64,000 nucleotides of DNA from Serripes groenlandicus (taxonomy: Eukaryota; Mollusca; Bivalvia; Cardiida; Cardiidae), in the NCBI GenBank assembly GCA_031761405.1, contig JASEVX010000010.1, positions 15,495,800-15,559,799 on the forward strand, in the 5' to 3' direction. Numbering within the stretch: the stretch's first letter is position 1; each line of letters opens with the position of its first letter. The notes beneath the pieces were generated by a model. That model saw nothing but the letters and a program-made list of their open reading frames with translations, ran no database searches and was not told the DNA's origin. Made by a program: the position numbers and the translations under genes. Positions 40,903-52,202 of the stretch are shown here, in pieces.

Positions 40903-41392
40903 TTGAATAAACTATCTGGTGAGCAATGGTCAAGTGGATGCCAATCTCATTAAAATCAGATTTAAATACTTCACTGGGTGTATATTCGATCTGACGACAC
41001 CATATAAGAGATGGTCTCAATTTGACAATATACATTTACATATTCACCAGCAGGTTATCATTGTGTCTGTTAAATGAAATCGCATGATACAAACTGCAAT
41101 TGTTATTTCCTTTCAGATTTTCCCTTCTTCTCCAACCTTCCTGCAGCCCCCAAAGCCGTCAGCACTTTCAGTGCTTTGATTATTTACCATCGCCATGTAG
41201 AATAAACTATCTGGTGAGCAATAGTCACGTGGATGCCAATCTCATTAAAATCAGATTAAAATATATCACTGTGTGTATATTCGATCTGACGTCACTACAT
41301 AAAAGATGTTCTCAATTTGAGCCTATACATTTAAATATTCACGAGCAGGTTCTCTTTTTGTCTGGTCAATGAAATCGCACGATACAACCAAA
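40903..41392. repeat. Tandem duplication, about 190-bp copies 296 bp apart
   Basis: AATAAACTATCTGGTGAGCA, GATGCCAATCTCATTAAAAT and TATATTCGATCTGACG occur at about 40907 and again at 41200. A faint relative is at 61739-61800. Confidence 0.82.
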
Positions 41393-42193
41393 TCTCTACC
41401 ATTACCGATTATCTATCTCGTGTTGTTATCTCCCCTGTTGATACATAACTTGTTTGTAGGCGATACTTGATTGGGAGATCCAAAAGTTAATCTGAGACTA
41501 CCAGTAATAGGCAGTCATCAGACCAATACGAGTCTTTGCTACTGCAGCGAAGTTAATTAGATTGCGTCAATATGACAGTACAATTTACGCAGAGAATAAC
41601 AAAATCGAAACAACCAATCAAAATATCAAAATACAATTTCTAAATACATGTAGTCGCTGTAAATCTCTATTCCCTACAACGGAAAACATGGTATGTTTAC
41701 ATTGTATATTTTGTGGAAGACAGTGAAGCAGTAGTAGAGCGTCGGCCTCTTGTACCAATGTCAAAGGTTCGAATCGCGTGGTGAACTGGTTCTGCCTCAC
41801 TAGCGACGAAAGGTTCTGGTTAAGTCTGAAAGAAGCAGACATCGAGTGTGATTACTATAAGCTGAAGAGTTGTTTCACAATCGATGTAAAATAAATAAGA
41901 TTAACGTAAACTAAACAAAACTACATTGTATATTTAATTGCAAACACTACTGACACAGATGTATGTAAATATCATTCCCAATGGAAGGTTCTATTATGCA
42001 ATAAGAACCCTTTCAATCCTGAATGTTTAAAAGTGACTAATCCAGCTTTGCATTTGGAATATCAAGAGAGAAATGTTGAGTTTTGCAGCTAATTATATAG
42101 AGCCTGGTTAGGTGAAGCAGATGCACCAGCTGGCCTGGCTCTTTACTGGTGACACAGGCTTCACAAAAGTGGTACCAGCAGTCTAATGTTTAA
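41393..42193. other. Intergenic stretch with a tRNA-like trace
   Basis: AGTAGTAGAGCGTCGGCCTC and AAAGGTTCGAATCGCGTG at 41725-41785 resemble tRNA A and B boxes, probably an old SINE head. Nothing else is recognised. Confidence 0.4.
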
Positions 42194-42424
42194 TTAACCC
42201 TTTCCCACATACAACAAATCTGTATCAGACGACTTGAAAAAAGCATCTTAGCGAAAATATGGAAACTCTTTTTATAACAAAGTGTAAATATTTAAAAGAT
42301 TAAAAAACATTGTGGCATAAGTAGAAATTGCCCACCATGAGCAATTCCTTCTTTTGTTACAATGTTTCAAAATCGGCTGCTGCAGAGGCGTCAAAATGTG
42401 TTTACATGTGGGGGGAAAGCTTAA
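42194..42424 (-). mobile_element. TTAA-1 MITE, full length (231 bp)
   Basis: TTAACCCTTTCCCACATACA to CATGTGGGGGGAAAGCTTAA; hairpin GCCCACCATGAGC. Confidence 0.88.
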
Positions 42425-42624
42425 CATCGTCCGACCTGTGTTTAAAGACCACCGATGGCAAGTGAACAATCAGGTTTTCGTTTATATGTGGTCTTTAATT
42501 ACAGGGTCATTTAAACAGGAAATGAGTATTCGGAAAACTAAAAGTACGGTCGCTATAGACAGGAACTACACACTACCAAAGTATACATTTTCCCATTGGC
42601 GGGCTCATTTCATTGGATTATCAA

Positions 42625-42722
42625 TTCTATTCAATAATTATACTTTTATTTATGAAGAGAGTTCATACTTTACCAATATGTTTTCAACGTCGTCTGCTGC
42701 AGATTTGATGTATATGGAAAAT
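42625..42722 (+). mobile_element. TTAA-1 MITE, right part
   Basis: TTCAATAATTATACTTTTAT and ACGTCGTCTGCTGCAGATTT. Confidence 0.6.
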
Positions 42723-42751
42723 TTTGAAGCGAACTTGTTTTTACACAAGAC

Positions 42752-43018
42752 CGCTTCGGTGGTGAAGTGGTAGAGTACCCGCCTCGGTGCGGGAGGTCGC
42801 TGGTTCGATCCCCGACCGGGTCATAATAAATACTTTAAACATGGTAGTAATGGCTGCCCTTCTTGGCGGTCAGTGTTGCGGGGTTAGTATTACGACTGAC
42901 CGTCTGGTTTCGGGATTAACGGACCAGTAGTACTAGTAACTAACTCAGAAAACGCCATGCTATAACTAAAAAGAAAAGTTGATAGCAGATTAAAGCACTA
43001 GTTAATCAATCGATCAAG
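42752..43018 (+). mobile_element. SINE type II
   Basis: GGTGGTGAAGTGGTAGAGTA and GGTTCGATCCCCGACCGGGT, type II body, (AATC)n-like tail. Target duplication CACAAGAC. Confidence 0.88.
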
Positions 43019-43026
43019 CACAAGAC

Positions 43027-43440
43027 GATCAACTGACGTCTAACTTATCTATTCTTTTACAGCTATCTCCCATGGACATCTAAGCTTTATCGGAACATAT
43101 GTTTACCTAATCGGAACTCCTCGGGTAATTCCGTCATCCATTTTTGCTGCCAATTTGTTGAATGTAGAAAATGTTCATTGAGAAGACCAATAACTGGCGT
43201 GTTGCTGTTTTTTCTCTCTTTTCCATTTATCTCCCATAAACATCGAATCCTTTATCATTCGACAAGATCCTAACTTTTGAGGTACTATATACATGTATAG
43301 TAGTATGAGGTAAAGTACACTTTCTTATAACGGAACCTCGTAGCGTTTGTCCGTCTTCATGTTATGAGGACCTAGGCGTTTCCTTCGACAGAAAACTAGA
43401 ACTGTAGCCCCAATAGTTTGATCTAAATTTACCTTTATAT
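43027..43440. other. Intergenic stretch, nothing recognised
   Basis: No domain-bearing frame or repeat seen. Confidence 0.35.
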
Positions 43441-43662
43441 GATCCTCATTCTAGGGGTTGTGAGATCGAACCCCAGCTCTGCCAACGTTATTTCCGACGT
43501 TTGACAAACGTCAATGCGACACGCATCAGTTTGCCTTCCAGCAATGGACTAACAGTTTACCTGAAGGAAAAAAGCAGCCATTTGCTCGGGAAGACTGTTG
43601 TGTGGTGTACGCTGTGATATGATTGAACAATTGTTGAAAACGCCGTTTAACTCCAATAAACA
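43440..43662 (+). mobile_element. SINE type I, head-truncated
   Basis: GTTGTGAGATCGAACCCCAG, TTATTTCCGACGTTTGACAA and GAAAACGCCGTTTAACTCC. Confidence 0.72.
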
Positions 43663-44011
43663 TATTATTCTGTACGGAGAGTCAATAAAAAAAACAAATC
43701 GCCAGTCGCCGCTCATTCAATTCAATGTGTTTATTATTAGACTTGAACAACCAAATAATCCTCGTCAGTACATATATACAAGCGTGACACAATATCGTTT
43801 ACAACAATTACAAACTGAAGGGAAAATACATACACTTAAAGTAAAAAAAAAAAAAAAAAAGGCAATAAAAAAACAATACATGGATGAGCAGACATGTCTT
43901 TTTTACAAATGCCGTAAATATCCTACCGTTAAATTTCATTATGAATTCATTTCACAAAGCCCGCGATAACAAAAAATGAAACTCCTATTGTCGTATTATT
44001 TAGTTATAGAT

Positions 44012-44306
44012 TGACTGATTGATTTGAGTTTATTGCCGTTCGCAAGTTATATCACGGCGACCAATTCGCATACTCATGGTTGTATCCTGGATTTATCGCA
44101 AAAGCTCTCCTCACAACATTCTGCCCAGGCAGCTGGCTACCTTCACCGATAGACTATTTTATCCCATTCGAGGAAGACGGATGACGCCGGTCAAAATGAC
44201 TGTTGTCAATCATTCGAAAGAATCAATGGCCGTGCCGGGGTTCGAACCAAAGACCCCTGCATTGATATCCCTCGTCGTTACCGACTGAGCTATTGCGCGA
44301 CTCGAC
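44012..44306 (-). mobile_element. SINE type I
   Basis: Starts GACTGATTGATTTGAGTTTA, has TATATCACGGCGACCAATTC, and ends with GGGGTTCGAACCAAAGACCC and ACCGACTGAGCTATTGCG. Confidence 0.8.
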
Positions 44307-44558
44307 CCAATTGACGTAGAGAAAATGTCAATTACACAATAAACCTATTGACACGTAAAAGAAGTCAAGCATTTTTGTGAAAGACAATACGCTCAGTTAT
44401 TCTATCTACGTCATTATATGAACACTCTTTTTTCGATCCTCGGTCATTGCGGATAATTTCAGTTGTTCTACAAAACTCGTATGTCTTTGAAAGAATTAAA
44501 TTTAACTTATCGCTGATACAGACGACATTTGACGTCTTAATCATCTGACGATTTTTGA

Positions 44559-44744
44559 TAGATCGATTGATTAATGTTTGACGTCGCTTTCAACACTTTT
44601 TTCAGTTATATCACGGCGTTTCCTGGGTAAGGAACCAGTACTTCTGGTCCATTTATCCTGACAACAACCAGTCCGTCTTAATGCTAACCCTGCAGCCCTG
44701 AGCGCCAAGCAGGGCAGCCATTACTACCATTTTTAAGGTCCTAA
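44559..44744 (-). mobile_element. SINE type II, truncated
   Basis: CACGGCGTTTCCTGGGTAAG, CTGGTCCATTTATCCTGACA and GAGCGCCAAGCAGGGCAGCC; the tRNA-like head is missing. Flanked by GATTTTTGA on both sides. Confidence 0.8.
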
Positions 44745-44877
44745 GATTTTTGAAAATACATGTATTGTGATAATGTAAACAGTTGCAAAATAAAACGTTT
44801 TCTGCTTTTCAAACATTTTTTTCAACTTTTTATAAAAATCAAACTGCTTATTCTCATGTTATTTATGTTTTGTTGCC

Positions 44878-45096
44878 TTAACCCTTTACACATGCAAAAT
44901 ATCTGTATAAATCCGCAGACATATGGATATATTTATATAGGAAATTACAATTGTTGAATGGGCATTATGACATTGTGACAAAAAGAGAAATTGCCCATCA
45001 TGAGCAAGTTATCATTTCGCCGAAATGTCTGTAGAAATATTCTGCTGCAGATGCGTCAAAGGGAGCCATAAATGAATGTGGTAAACTGGGGTTTAA
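44878..45096. mobile_element. TTAA-1 MITE, diverged
   Basis: CCTTAACCCTTTACACATGC, GCCCATCATGAGC hairpin, ATTCTGCTGCAGATGCGTCA. Confidence 0.68.
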
Positions 45097-45496
45097 GACG
45101 CAAAACAGTAAAAGGGCGCCTTTTCGGGGTAAGGATTAAACGATATCGCTGCTTTTGTTATTGAAAATCAAATTTGAAATCAGTTAAATGGCTAAAACAA
45201 TAGGTTCAGAAAGCTGTGAATAAAGTTATATACATATTTTGTTATTTTTAAATGTAATTAAATCTATAAGAAATGTTTTGGCAGTATTTTGTATTTAGGT
45301 CATATCTGTCTGAGGACAAAACACTATTATTTCTTTAACTTCACAAGGATATATACCATATTCTCATTCTGGAATATAAAATGTTGTATTATATAGACGT
45401 TTACTTTGAACCTGACGTTGCGTAAAAAGTAACTATGTGATAACATATATTTAATGCGAAGTTTCAATGGAATAACGTTGTCAATATAGAAGGAAA

Positions 45497-45803
45497 ATGT
45501 CCAAAAGATCTGGGAGAGCGTCCGTAGCCGGGAAGAAGTCGACGGCGTCGAAAGCGCCGGAGGAGTGTTCAAGATGTACGAAACCCAACAAAACGTTGAA
45601 GAGACTCCCGTGCACTCATTCCTTCTGCCCGGAGTGCGTACAAACTTTGGTAAAGGTACCAGCGCCGCAAGATGGCCGCGCCTCGAAAATGTCGAAGACT
45701 GGAGGCAAGAGAAGTGCTCCGCCACCGAAAGAAGAGTATGAATGTATCATTTGTAACGAACCGAAAGAGCCGGTTGAGAGTAAATATGGCGACTGTGCTC
45801 CAT
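45497..45803 (+). CDS. TRIM exon 1 (RING finger)
   Basis: It starts at the ATG after GAAGGAAA and has the donor GTGAGT at 45804. It is 307 nt, ending one base into a Cys codon completed by exon 2. It encodes a basic N-terminus and the full RING set of Cys/His ligands. Confidence 0.88.
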
Positions 45804-48800
45804 GTGAGTATGTTTATTTTTAAAGGGACAGTAAAATTATTTTGAGATCACACTATTTAAACAAAAAAAACATATTTCGATAATGTCCTAACCATTTCTC
45901 ACATACAACAAATCTGTAGCAGACGACATTCATAACATTTTCGCAAAAATATGAAATATCTATGCAAATGAAAGGATCTTTCATTGTTGCTATGAAGTGC
46001 GAGCAACCATCATGTAACACTCATGGGTACAGGTCGTTGACATTGTCACATGCCACTAGGGCTGATCAGAATATGTCATTATCGCTATTAATGTGTACAA
46101 CATTCTGAAAGGCTCATAGATAAAAGTCGCTGTCACAAATAGGCTCAGTCTGGTGAGAGTCTTCCATGGACGTTATTATTTGTACAAACATTCTGGAAAT
46201 CTCATAGGTAAAGGTTATTGCCACAAACCGACGCGGGCTGATCAGCATATGTCATAGTCGTACAAGCACCCTGGACGTCTCATAGATAAAATGTTATTTC
46301 CATAATCCTAATCAGGCTGATCAGTATCGTATATAGTAACTATTTTAAAAGTCGTAAGCGTATTCTGGAACTCTCATTGATACGGTTTTTTCCACAAATC
46401 GACTCAGGCTGATGAGGATATTCCATTGTCGCTTTTAAGTCGTAACAACATTCTGGAAGTCTCGCGGATAAAGGTTATTGCCACACATGGCTGATATTAA
46501 GTCCTGGAAAGAAAATAAATAAATATTATTGCCACAAGATGACTTACTAGCCTATATGCGATGATCGTTATTGCCATAAATTTCAAAACATTATAAGATC
46601 TTTTCTCGAGTTATGATGATCTATTGCTTTTTACACCATGTTTACACTTGTGGGATTTGTTCCTAATAAAAAATCTTATTCAGCCCATAATAAACGTCTT
46701 AGTCGAACAGATGGACAGAATGCGTTTGTGGAGTACCACGATAGATATTTTAAAAGATCTAGTTTAAACTTTTCGTCTGATATTTTTTTACATTTTTATT
46801 CTTTTAAGCTTTGTGGCTGCTGACCACAGGTGACAGCTCAATTCAAGTGAAATAACTAATACAACGTTGCTTGGTTAGTTTAATACAGGTTGGCTGATTA
46901 ACAGACAACTTACACCCGTTTGGATGTAGTTTACTAAAATTGAGCCGTTCCACGAGAAAACCATTTTGTGGACACTGCGTAAAGTATCGACCCGGATCAA
47001 CCTAAGCATGCCGCACAGGCTAACACGGACAGACACTTTTCACCTTCTGTAGATTTTCTGTTTCGGGAATCATGACTCTATACATCTAGCCCCCCCCCCC
47101 CCCCCCTCCTCAGACGGAATGTGTCGGCCCGGATTAACCTGTGCGGACTGCGCAGGGTGATCTGGATCGATACATTACACAGAGTCCATAATGTTGGTTT
47201 CCTTGTGGAACTGCTCAATTACATTTTAACAAACGATCGTTTTGTAAATTATTAATGTGTATTTCATTCCTGCAGGTAAATTTGAAGAGAAGACAAGTCC
47301 AGCTGTGGGTTTCTGCGTCGAATGTGCGGAACTATTGTGTGAAAGTTGTTGTTCCGAGCACAATAAATTCAAAACGATCCGGGCCCATAATATTCTCAAG
47401 GGAGAAGACATTCCGAAGGTAGTTCCTCTATATACGTTAATGATTTGAACCGTGTTCCGGGAAATAAATGTTTTTTTATGACAAGTGTAGATTACGCATA
47501 CATGCTATCTTATCCAAACGCACAAATGTTTTCAGAAGTTTCTTGAAATACATAAATGTCTTAAGGTTTGCTGACCTAGAGTGCCGCTCATTTCTTTTCA
47601 TACTTTTACATGTGCAAAGCGTACCGAACCTTCACGGAGTTAAGCCATCGCGGGTCACCCACCTATCCAGACACTAACCGCGATGTACGTACGTTGCTTA
47701 ACTTCCTGAAAAAAGCCTCTTGACTTTACATTTACTAGACTTTCTTTGTTGCATTATATAACTGTGTTTTTATAGGTCTACAGAAGACGAAAAGTTCATC
47801 GATCAAAAGGACAAATGGTAACACACAATGGTTAATACATACAATATTCATGTATTGGTGCATTAGTACATTAATTCGTACAGACAATTTAATAACAAGA
47901 AAGAAAGAAGCCTACAGCTCATTTGAAATTCTCTCCCACATATTCGTTTTAAGTGTTGTTTGTTGCAAACTTAGCAAATACTTGCCTACCAGTAAAGGAA
48001 TGTTACATATAAGAAAACAAAATATTTTAAAACAACCTTTTTATATCAAGAATTATATCACTTCAAATTTATTTTCAGGACACCGGGGCAGTTGCTCAAT
48101 TACCACTGGTAATGTTGTGTCTTACGCACCCAGACAAAGATTTGGAATATTACTGCGCGGATCATGACGTCATGGGATGCAGCGCATGCGTGAATATAGG
48201 ACACAGGCGATGCGAACGTGTTATGTTCATAAAAGACATAACGGATACCACAAGTGACAGAAGAATAGTTGCAGACGCTGCTGAAGACCTTCGGGAGGTT
48301 CGGAAAACGTTTGAGGAGATTAATAGAGACACAGGTGATATCGTGGCAAATTTAGAGAATCAGAGAAACGAGATAAGAGAACGACGTGATGGCTTGAAAA
48401 ATAAGATAATGGGTCTCCTCGACAAGCTTGAGACGTCAAGTGAACTAGAAATGGAAGAAGCGATACAGAAAGTTTCGAGTGATATCGGAGATGACTCGAC
48501 TAGTTCAAAAGATATCATGTCGCAAATAGATGGCTCTATACAAGTATTGAACGCTGCAGCCGCTCACGCAACTGACCAGCAGCTGTTCGTGGCTGGGAAA
48601 AGAAGTGCCTCGGATCGAGATAAGTTCACAAACATCTTGAATAATGCTATGGGCAGCATCCAGAATGTGAGGCTGGACTTCAAACCGGACCCGACACTAC
48701 AGAGGTTTATCAACAGCCTTGAACTATTTGAAGGTCGATGTATAACATCAACAAGTACGAGAGGGAACCAAAAACCGAAAAACATTTTCGAGCCACGAAA

Positions 48801-50475
48801 CGGATTCGTTGAGAAGCCACAAAGGAACAATTTCACGAATCCTTATAATTATCAACACCAACAACCACAACAACAACAACAACACCAACAACAACAACAG
48901 GAGGAAGAGCAGCAAGAGTTTGGAGATATGCAAAACACTCAACGTGAAATAAGGACTGGGTCAGACTACATGGACCGCATGTCTAGGTTCCAGACGCCAA
49001 CGTCTAATGGTCTCCCTAACATTTCACAGCAGCAGCGCTCTCTTATGTCCGGATCTGTCCCGGATTTCCGGAATGCCGGGTTACGTTCATCTAACTCCGA
49101 CCTAAGGTCCATCGTATCTGACTACCCGGGACAGGGTAACTACAATACGCAGGGTTACCAAAGCATGCCGCAGACACCCCAGCGCTTTGAGAACGGTATG
49201 ATGAACCAACAATCACGAAGCATGCCAACGACACCGAGGTTGGGCGATATCAACCGTCCGCAGCTTCAGAGGAAAACATTTTACGAGAGACAAATGTACG
49301 AGAGCGGGGCTCTTCCGATGATAAACAAACGAGGCACCCAGTCGGAGCCAGGATTCCCAATTGGATACCAAGATCCCATAAAGCAAGACTTCGCTCCTAA
49401 GGCTTCTCGAACGGTCGGCAACAACGCATTAGTGGGTCAGGGTGGTGGGGTCATTCGGCCGCATCAACCCGTGTCCCAGGTCGATATCTTAACCCTCAAC
49501 CAACCCACGTTTCAACGTAGAGATTCCGTACTGAGTCAAATTTCGACCACGTCTGCCTTGCCGATAGCAACCAAAGAACCGTCAAGGCCTCCTCCTCAAA
49601 GATCCGACATCCTCGCACAGGCTTCACCCATCAAACGTAGATCAGAGCTTAACTCCACGGCGTCATCTTTATGTGAACGGAAGGCTATCCTAGCCGGTCA
49701 ATTTAACGTTCGACTACCTGAGGATAGTAATGTTTGCGGATTAAAAGGTATGGCTATAATGTCAGACGGGAGGATTGCGCTAGCCGACTATGATAATCAT
49801 AGTGTTAAACTGTTTGATTCCAAATTGTACCGTGGGATGCAACTTCGTCTATCTTCCGGACCTTGGGATATCACAGTAACTGGGCCAAAAGAACTCGCAG
49901 TCTCTCTACCTTTTGAGAGCAAGATCCAGTTCGTGCATATTGGTGATCAGCTTAAAGCGACGCGAACAATCAAAATGGACATGGACTGCTATGGTATCGT
50001 CTGTAACAACCAGGAACTGATTGTCGTCTGCAATGATTATTTGATTGGCCCGGCCATTCAGGTGGTCAGTTTGACCGGACGTGTGAAGCAGACGATCGAT
50101 ATAGATCGGGAAGGAAACCGTATCTTAATAGATCCATACTATGTGGCCGTCACGCCTACCGGTAAACAAATCTACGTCTCGGACAAGGATAGAATCGTCT
50201 GCATGGATCGCCATGGCAACGTGACGTCAATTTACAAAGAACCGTCGATGAGGAACGCTAGGGGGATAGACATGGATCCAGAGGGTAATCTGTACGTCTG
50301 TGGATACATGTCTAATACAGTTCACCAAATCACCGTACACGGGATTGACTTTCGGTGTTTGATTGGTAAAAGCCAGCTGTACGATCCTTGGTCCGTGATT
50401 TATAACGCTACGGGAGGCACTCTTCTTGTCACGTGTGATCAAACGGATATGGTGCAGATATTTTCACTGCAGTAA
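45497..50475 (+). CDS. TRIM-type E3 ubiquitin ligase: RING, two B-boxes, coiled coil, NHL-like propeller; 3 exons, complete
   Basis: Exons 45497-45803, 47276-47418 and 48079-50475 have GT-AG borders and join in frame to 948 residues plus stop. The RING is C24-x2-C27, C39-x-H41-x2-C44-x2-C47 and C83-x2-C86. The segment between the third and fourth ligand pairs is a long Lys/Pro/Ser-rich insert (48-82). B-box 1 spans about 100-140 (C100, C103, C116, C119, C124, C127/128, H131, H140). B-box 2 spans 164-195 (C164, H167, C176, H179, C184, C187, H192, C195). A charged coiled coil covers about 214-290. A disordered linker with a Gln-rich tract (about 409-429) follows. Residues from about 690 to 948 form beta-propeller blades of NHL type (GIDMDPEGNLYVCGY, YVAVTPTGKQIYVSDK). 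The family conjugates ubiquitin, and bivalve genomes carry many such genes. The target is unknown. Confidence 0.9.
45884..45990 (-). mobile_element. TTAA-1 MITE, left part, TRIM intron 1
   Basis: CTAACCATTTCTCACATACA and ATCTGTAGCAGACGACATTC. Confidence 0.62.
46020..46590. repeat. Degenerate tandem repeat in TRIM intron 1
   Basis: Five or so diverged units of about 85-105 bp share ACATTCTGGAA, CTCATAGATAAA, TTATTGCCACA and GGCTGATCAG. Confidence 0.65.
46941..47217. mobile_element. TGAGCCGT-ended MITE in TRIM intron 1
   Basis: TGAGCCGTTCCACGAGAAAA to TTCCTTGTGGAACTGCTCA, with an internal C homopolymer at 47090-47106. Confidence 0.82.
47276..47418 (+). CDS. TRIM exon 2 (B-box 1)
   Basis: The acceptor is CCTGCAG, ending at 47275, and the donor GTAGTT starts at 47419. 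The 143-nt exon encodes CKFEEKTSPAVGFCVECAEL and then LCESCCSEHNKF, ending on a codon boundary. Confidence 0.9.
47640..47710 (-). pseudogene. 5S rRNA-like fragment in TRIM intron 2
   Basis: Read on the - strand, the segment contains GAAGTTAAGCAACGT, then GCGGTTAGTGTCTGGAT, then GTGGGTGACC. These are the order and motifs of the internal promoter part of 5S rRNA (A box to C box). The rest of the gene is missing and there are insertions. It could be a 5S pseudogene or the head of a 5S-derived SINE. Confidence 0.45.
48079..50475 (+). CDS. TRIM exon 3 (B-box 2, coiled coil, Gln-rich linker, NHL-like repeats)
   Basis: The acceptor TTTTCAG ends at 48078. The frame is open from GAC 48079 to TAA 50473-50475 (798 codons plus stop). 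The first in-frame ATG, at 48112, is internal to the spliced protein and is not the start. CAA/CAG runs at about 48850-48910 encode the Gln tract. Confidence 0.93.
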   Translation, partial: DTGAVAQLPLVMLCLTHPDKDLEYYCADHDVMGCSACVNIGHRRCERVMFIKDITDTTSDRRIVADAAEDLREVRKTFEEINRDTGDIVANLENQRNEIRERRDGLKNKIMGLLDKLETSSELEMEEAIQKVSSDIGDDSTSSKDIMSQIDGSIQVLNAAAAHATDQQLFVAGKRSASDRDKFTNILNNAMGSIQNVRLDFKPDPTLQRFINSLELFEGRCITSTSTRGNQKPKNIFEPRNGFVEKPQRNNFTNPYNYQHQQPQQQQQHQQQQQEEEQQEFGDMQNTQREIRTGSDYMDRMSRFQTPTSNGLPNISQQQRSLMSGSVPDFRNAGLRSSNSDLRSIVSDYPGQGNYNTQGYQSMPQTPQRFENGMMNQQSRSMPTTPRLGDINRPQLQRKTFYERQMYESGALPMINKRGTQSEPGFPIGYQDPIKQDFAPKASRTVGNNALVGQGGGVIRPHQPVSQVDILTLNQPTFQRRDSVLSQISTTSALPIATKEPSRPPPQRSDILAQASPIKRRSELNSTASSLCERKAILAGQFNVRLPEDSNVCGLKGMAIMSDGRIALADYDNHSVKLFDSKLYRGMQLRLSSGPWDITVTGPKELAVSLPFESKIQFVHIGDQLKATRTIKMDMDCYGIVCNNQELIVVCNDYLIGPAIQVVSLTGRVKQTIDIDREGNRILIDPYYVAVTPTGKQIYVSDKDRIVCMDRHGNVTSIYKEPSMRNARGIDMDPEGNLYVCGYMSNTVHQITVHGIDFRCLIGKSQLYDPWSVIYNATGGTLLVTCDQTDMVQIFSLQ

Positions 50476-51110
50476 ACACTTGATCTTGAAACCAACTTTA
50501 TAACATACACGAAGATTTTTATCGTCAAAAGATTATGTATATATGAATGTAGGAAAAGTCGACCCAAATATGAGACAACTTGCCCAACCAAATTATATTC
50601 GAACATTATATTTCTTAACAGAAAATAACGTATGGGACAAATAATTTGCTGCGAGTTAACTTAGGGCGAGTTCGGTTTGGGGCGAATTGTTTCAGTTTTT
50701 TCAACTTTTCTCGAGTTAACTTAGGACGAGTTCGGTTTGGGGCGAATTGTTTCAGTTTTTTCAACTTTTCTGTGACTTTTATAGATACCGTATATATGTG
50801 CAGATACATGTTAACCAAATTACCGTACGCGAAACTGATTTCAGAACATGGCTGTTACAGAGTTGTAAAAAGTCGCTTTTATGCGCGTAAGAAAAATTGC
50901 GAAAATCAGAATAATTCATTAAAGGCCATGAAATGTATGAAATGCCATTAAAGAAATTTTAAAAAATTTAGTTACATATAAGACCCTTAAGAAGCCAAAC
51001 AAAATGATGAACCAATTGTAAAATTTAGATTTGGTTCTTCTTGAACTTATACAGTGAACAATCTTCAAATAATAATGATATTTTCACATTCTGTATGACA
51101 TCAATAGACC
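50476..51110. other. TRIM 3' flank with an exact-period 60-bp tandem duplication
   Basis: After the stop, a 60-bp unit occurs twice at 50652-50771 (GAGTTAACTTAGG... TTCAACTTTTCT), with only a few differences between copies. It probably lies in the 3' UTR. No confident polyadenylation signal was chosen. Confidence 0.55.
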
Positions 51111-51111
51111 C

Positions 51112-51225
51112 AAATATTGCAGATGCGTTTTGATAATTCTCAATTATGGAGATTTTTCTCAATGTTCTTCAAGGTGTTTTCAAAGTCGTCTGTCTGCTGC
51201 AGATTTGTTGTATGCGGCAGCATGT
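51112..51225 (+). mobile_element. TTAA-1 MITE, right part
   Basis: TTCAAAGTCGTCTGTCTGCT and GCAGATTTGTTGTATGCGG. Confidence 0.6.
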
Positions 51226-51530
51226 TCAAACAAATACAATATCGGTCGACCTTACTCTCAACTGTACGTAAAATATGTAATACCCGAGGGACAAAATATC
51301 TTTAAGTATACTGTCTTGTTTTTGTAAATTAATGCTTTCATACATGCTTGTGTTTATGTTTGTTGGCCAAATATGTATATATAGTAGGCATGAAACAATC
51401 GAACCATCCAAGTGTTTGATGAGTAAACGGTGTTTTTAATTAATTTTACTATTACACATGTTTGTGTTGTTGTCATTAGGCCAATATTTACTAAAGGATC
51501 TAAAGTAAAACTTTTTTTCTCTAACTTATT

Positions 51531-51660
51531 TGAGCCGTTCTACGATAAAACCAACTTTATGGACTCCGTGCAGGCTAATCCGGACCGACACTATCCGTCT
51601 CAGGGGGGATAAAGGTATAGAGTAATGATTTCTGAAACCGAAAAGCGTATGTCCGGTGTA
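51531..51660. mobile_element. TGAGCCGT-ended MITE, partial
   Basis: TGAGCCGTTCTACGATAAAA start, GGACTCCGTGCAGGCTAATC, then broken off after GAAAAGCGTATGTCCGG. Confidence 0.65.
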
Positions 51661-51955
51661 GCGTGAGAATAGGCAGACCGTGACATTTATCAGACCTTAC
51701 ATTTCTCACAGTACGGTCGTGAAAATCTTAAGACAGGTTGATTTAATGCAATTTAGATTTGTATTTTTCGACTTCGTTCCATCTTCTCGATATTAACATT
51801 AATTATGTACATGCGTTCTTCTGTTTGAGCGAACTGAAATAATGTAAAACTGAGCATTTTAGGCATTACATTAGGCTCCTTAGAAAAACCTTAAGACACG
51901 TCAAATAAATGTAAATGTAATTAATTTATACATTAAAATAAGCGGGTATGGGGTG

Positions 51956-52202
51956 ATTCATTGAATGGGGGTTTAACGTCGTTTTCAACATTTTTTCAGT
52001 CATATCACGGCGGCCAGTTCACCTACTCATATGTTTCTTGGTTTTCTCACCCCAGTACTATCCCATTAGTGGAAGACGAATGACGCTTGTCACAATAACT
52101 TTTTTCAAACGTCGGAAAGAATGTTGGCCTAGCTGGGGTTCGAACTCAGAACTCCTGGATTGACAGCCCTCGTCGCTACCGATTGAGCTACCGGGGCTGG
52201 AC
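51956..52202 (-). mobile_element. SINE type I, internally deleted
   Basis: GGGGGTTTAACGTCGTTTTC to GACTGAGCT-like head. Flanks GGGTATGGGGTGA and GGGTATGGAGTGA (13 bp, one mismatch). Confidence 0.85.

Noticed and set aside
42752..42835. Functional tRNA gene
   Set aside because: Same reason: it is a type II SINE head with flanking CACAAGAC duplications.
48112..48114. ATG at 48112 as the start of a separate 787-residue protein
   Set aside because: Upstream exons with RING and B-box 1 join in frame through consensus splice sites, so this Met is internal.
48564..48942. Leu-rich - strand frames inside TRIM exon 3
   Set aside because: Antisense of the Gln tract and coiled-coil coding sequence.
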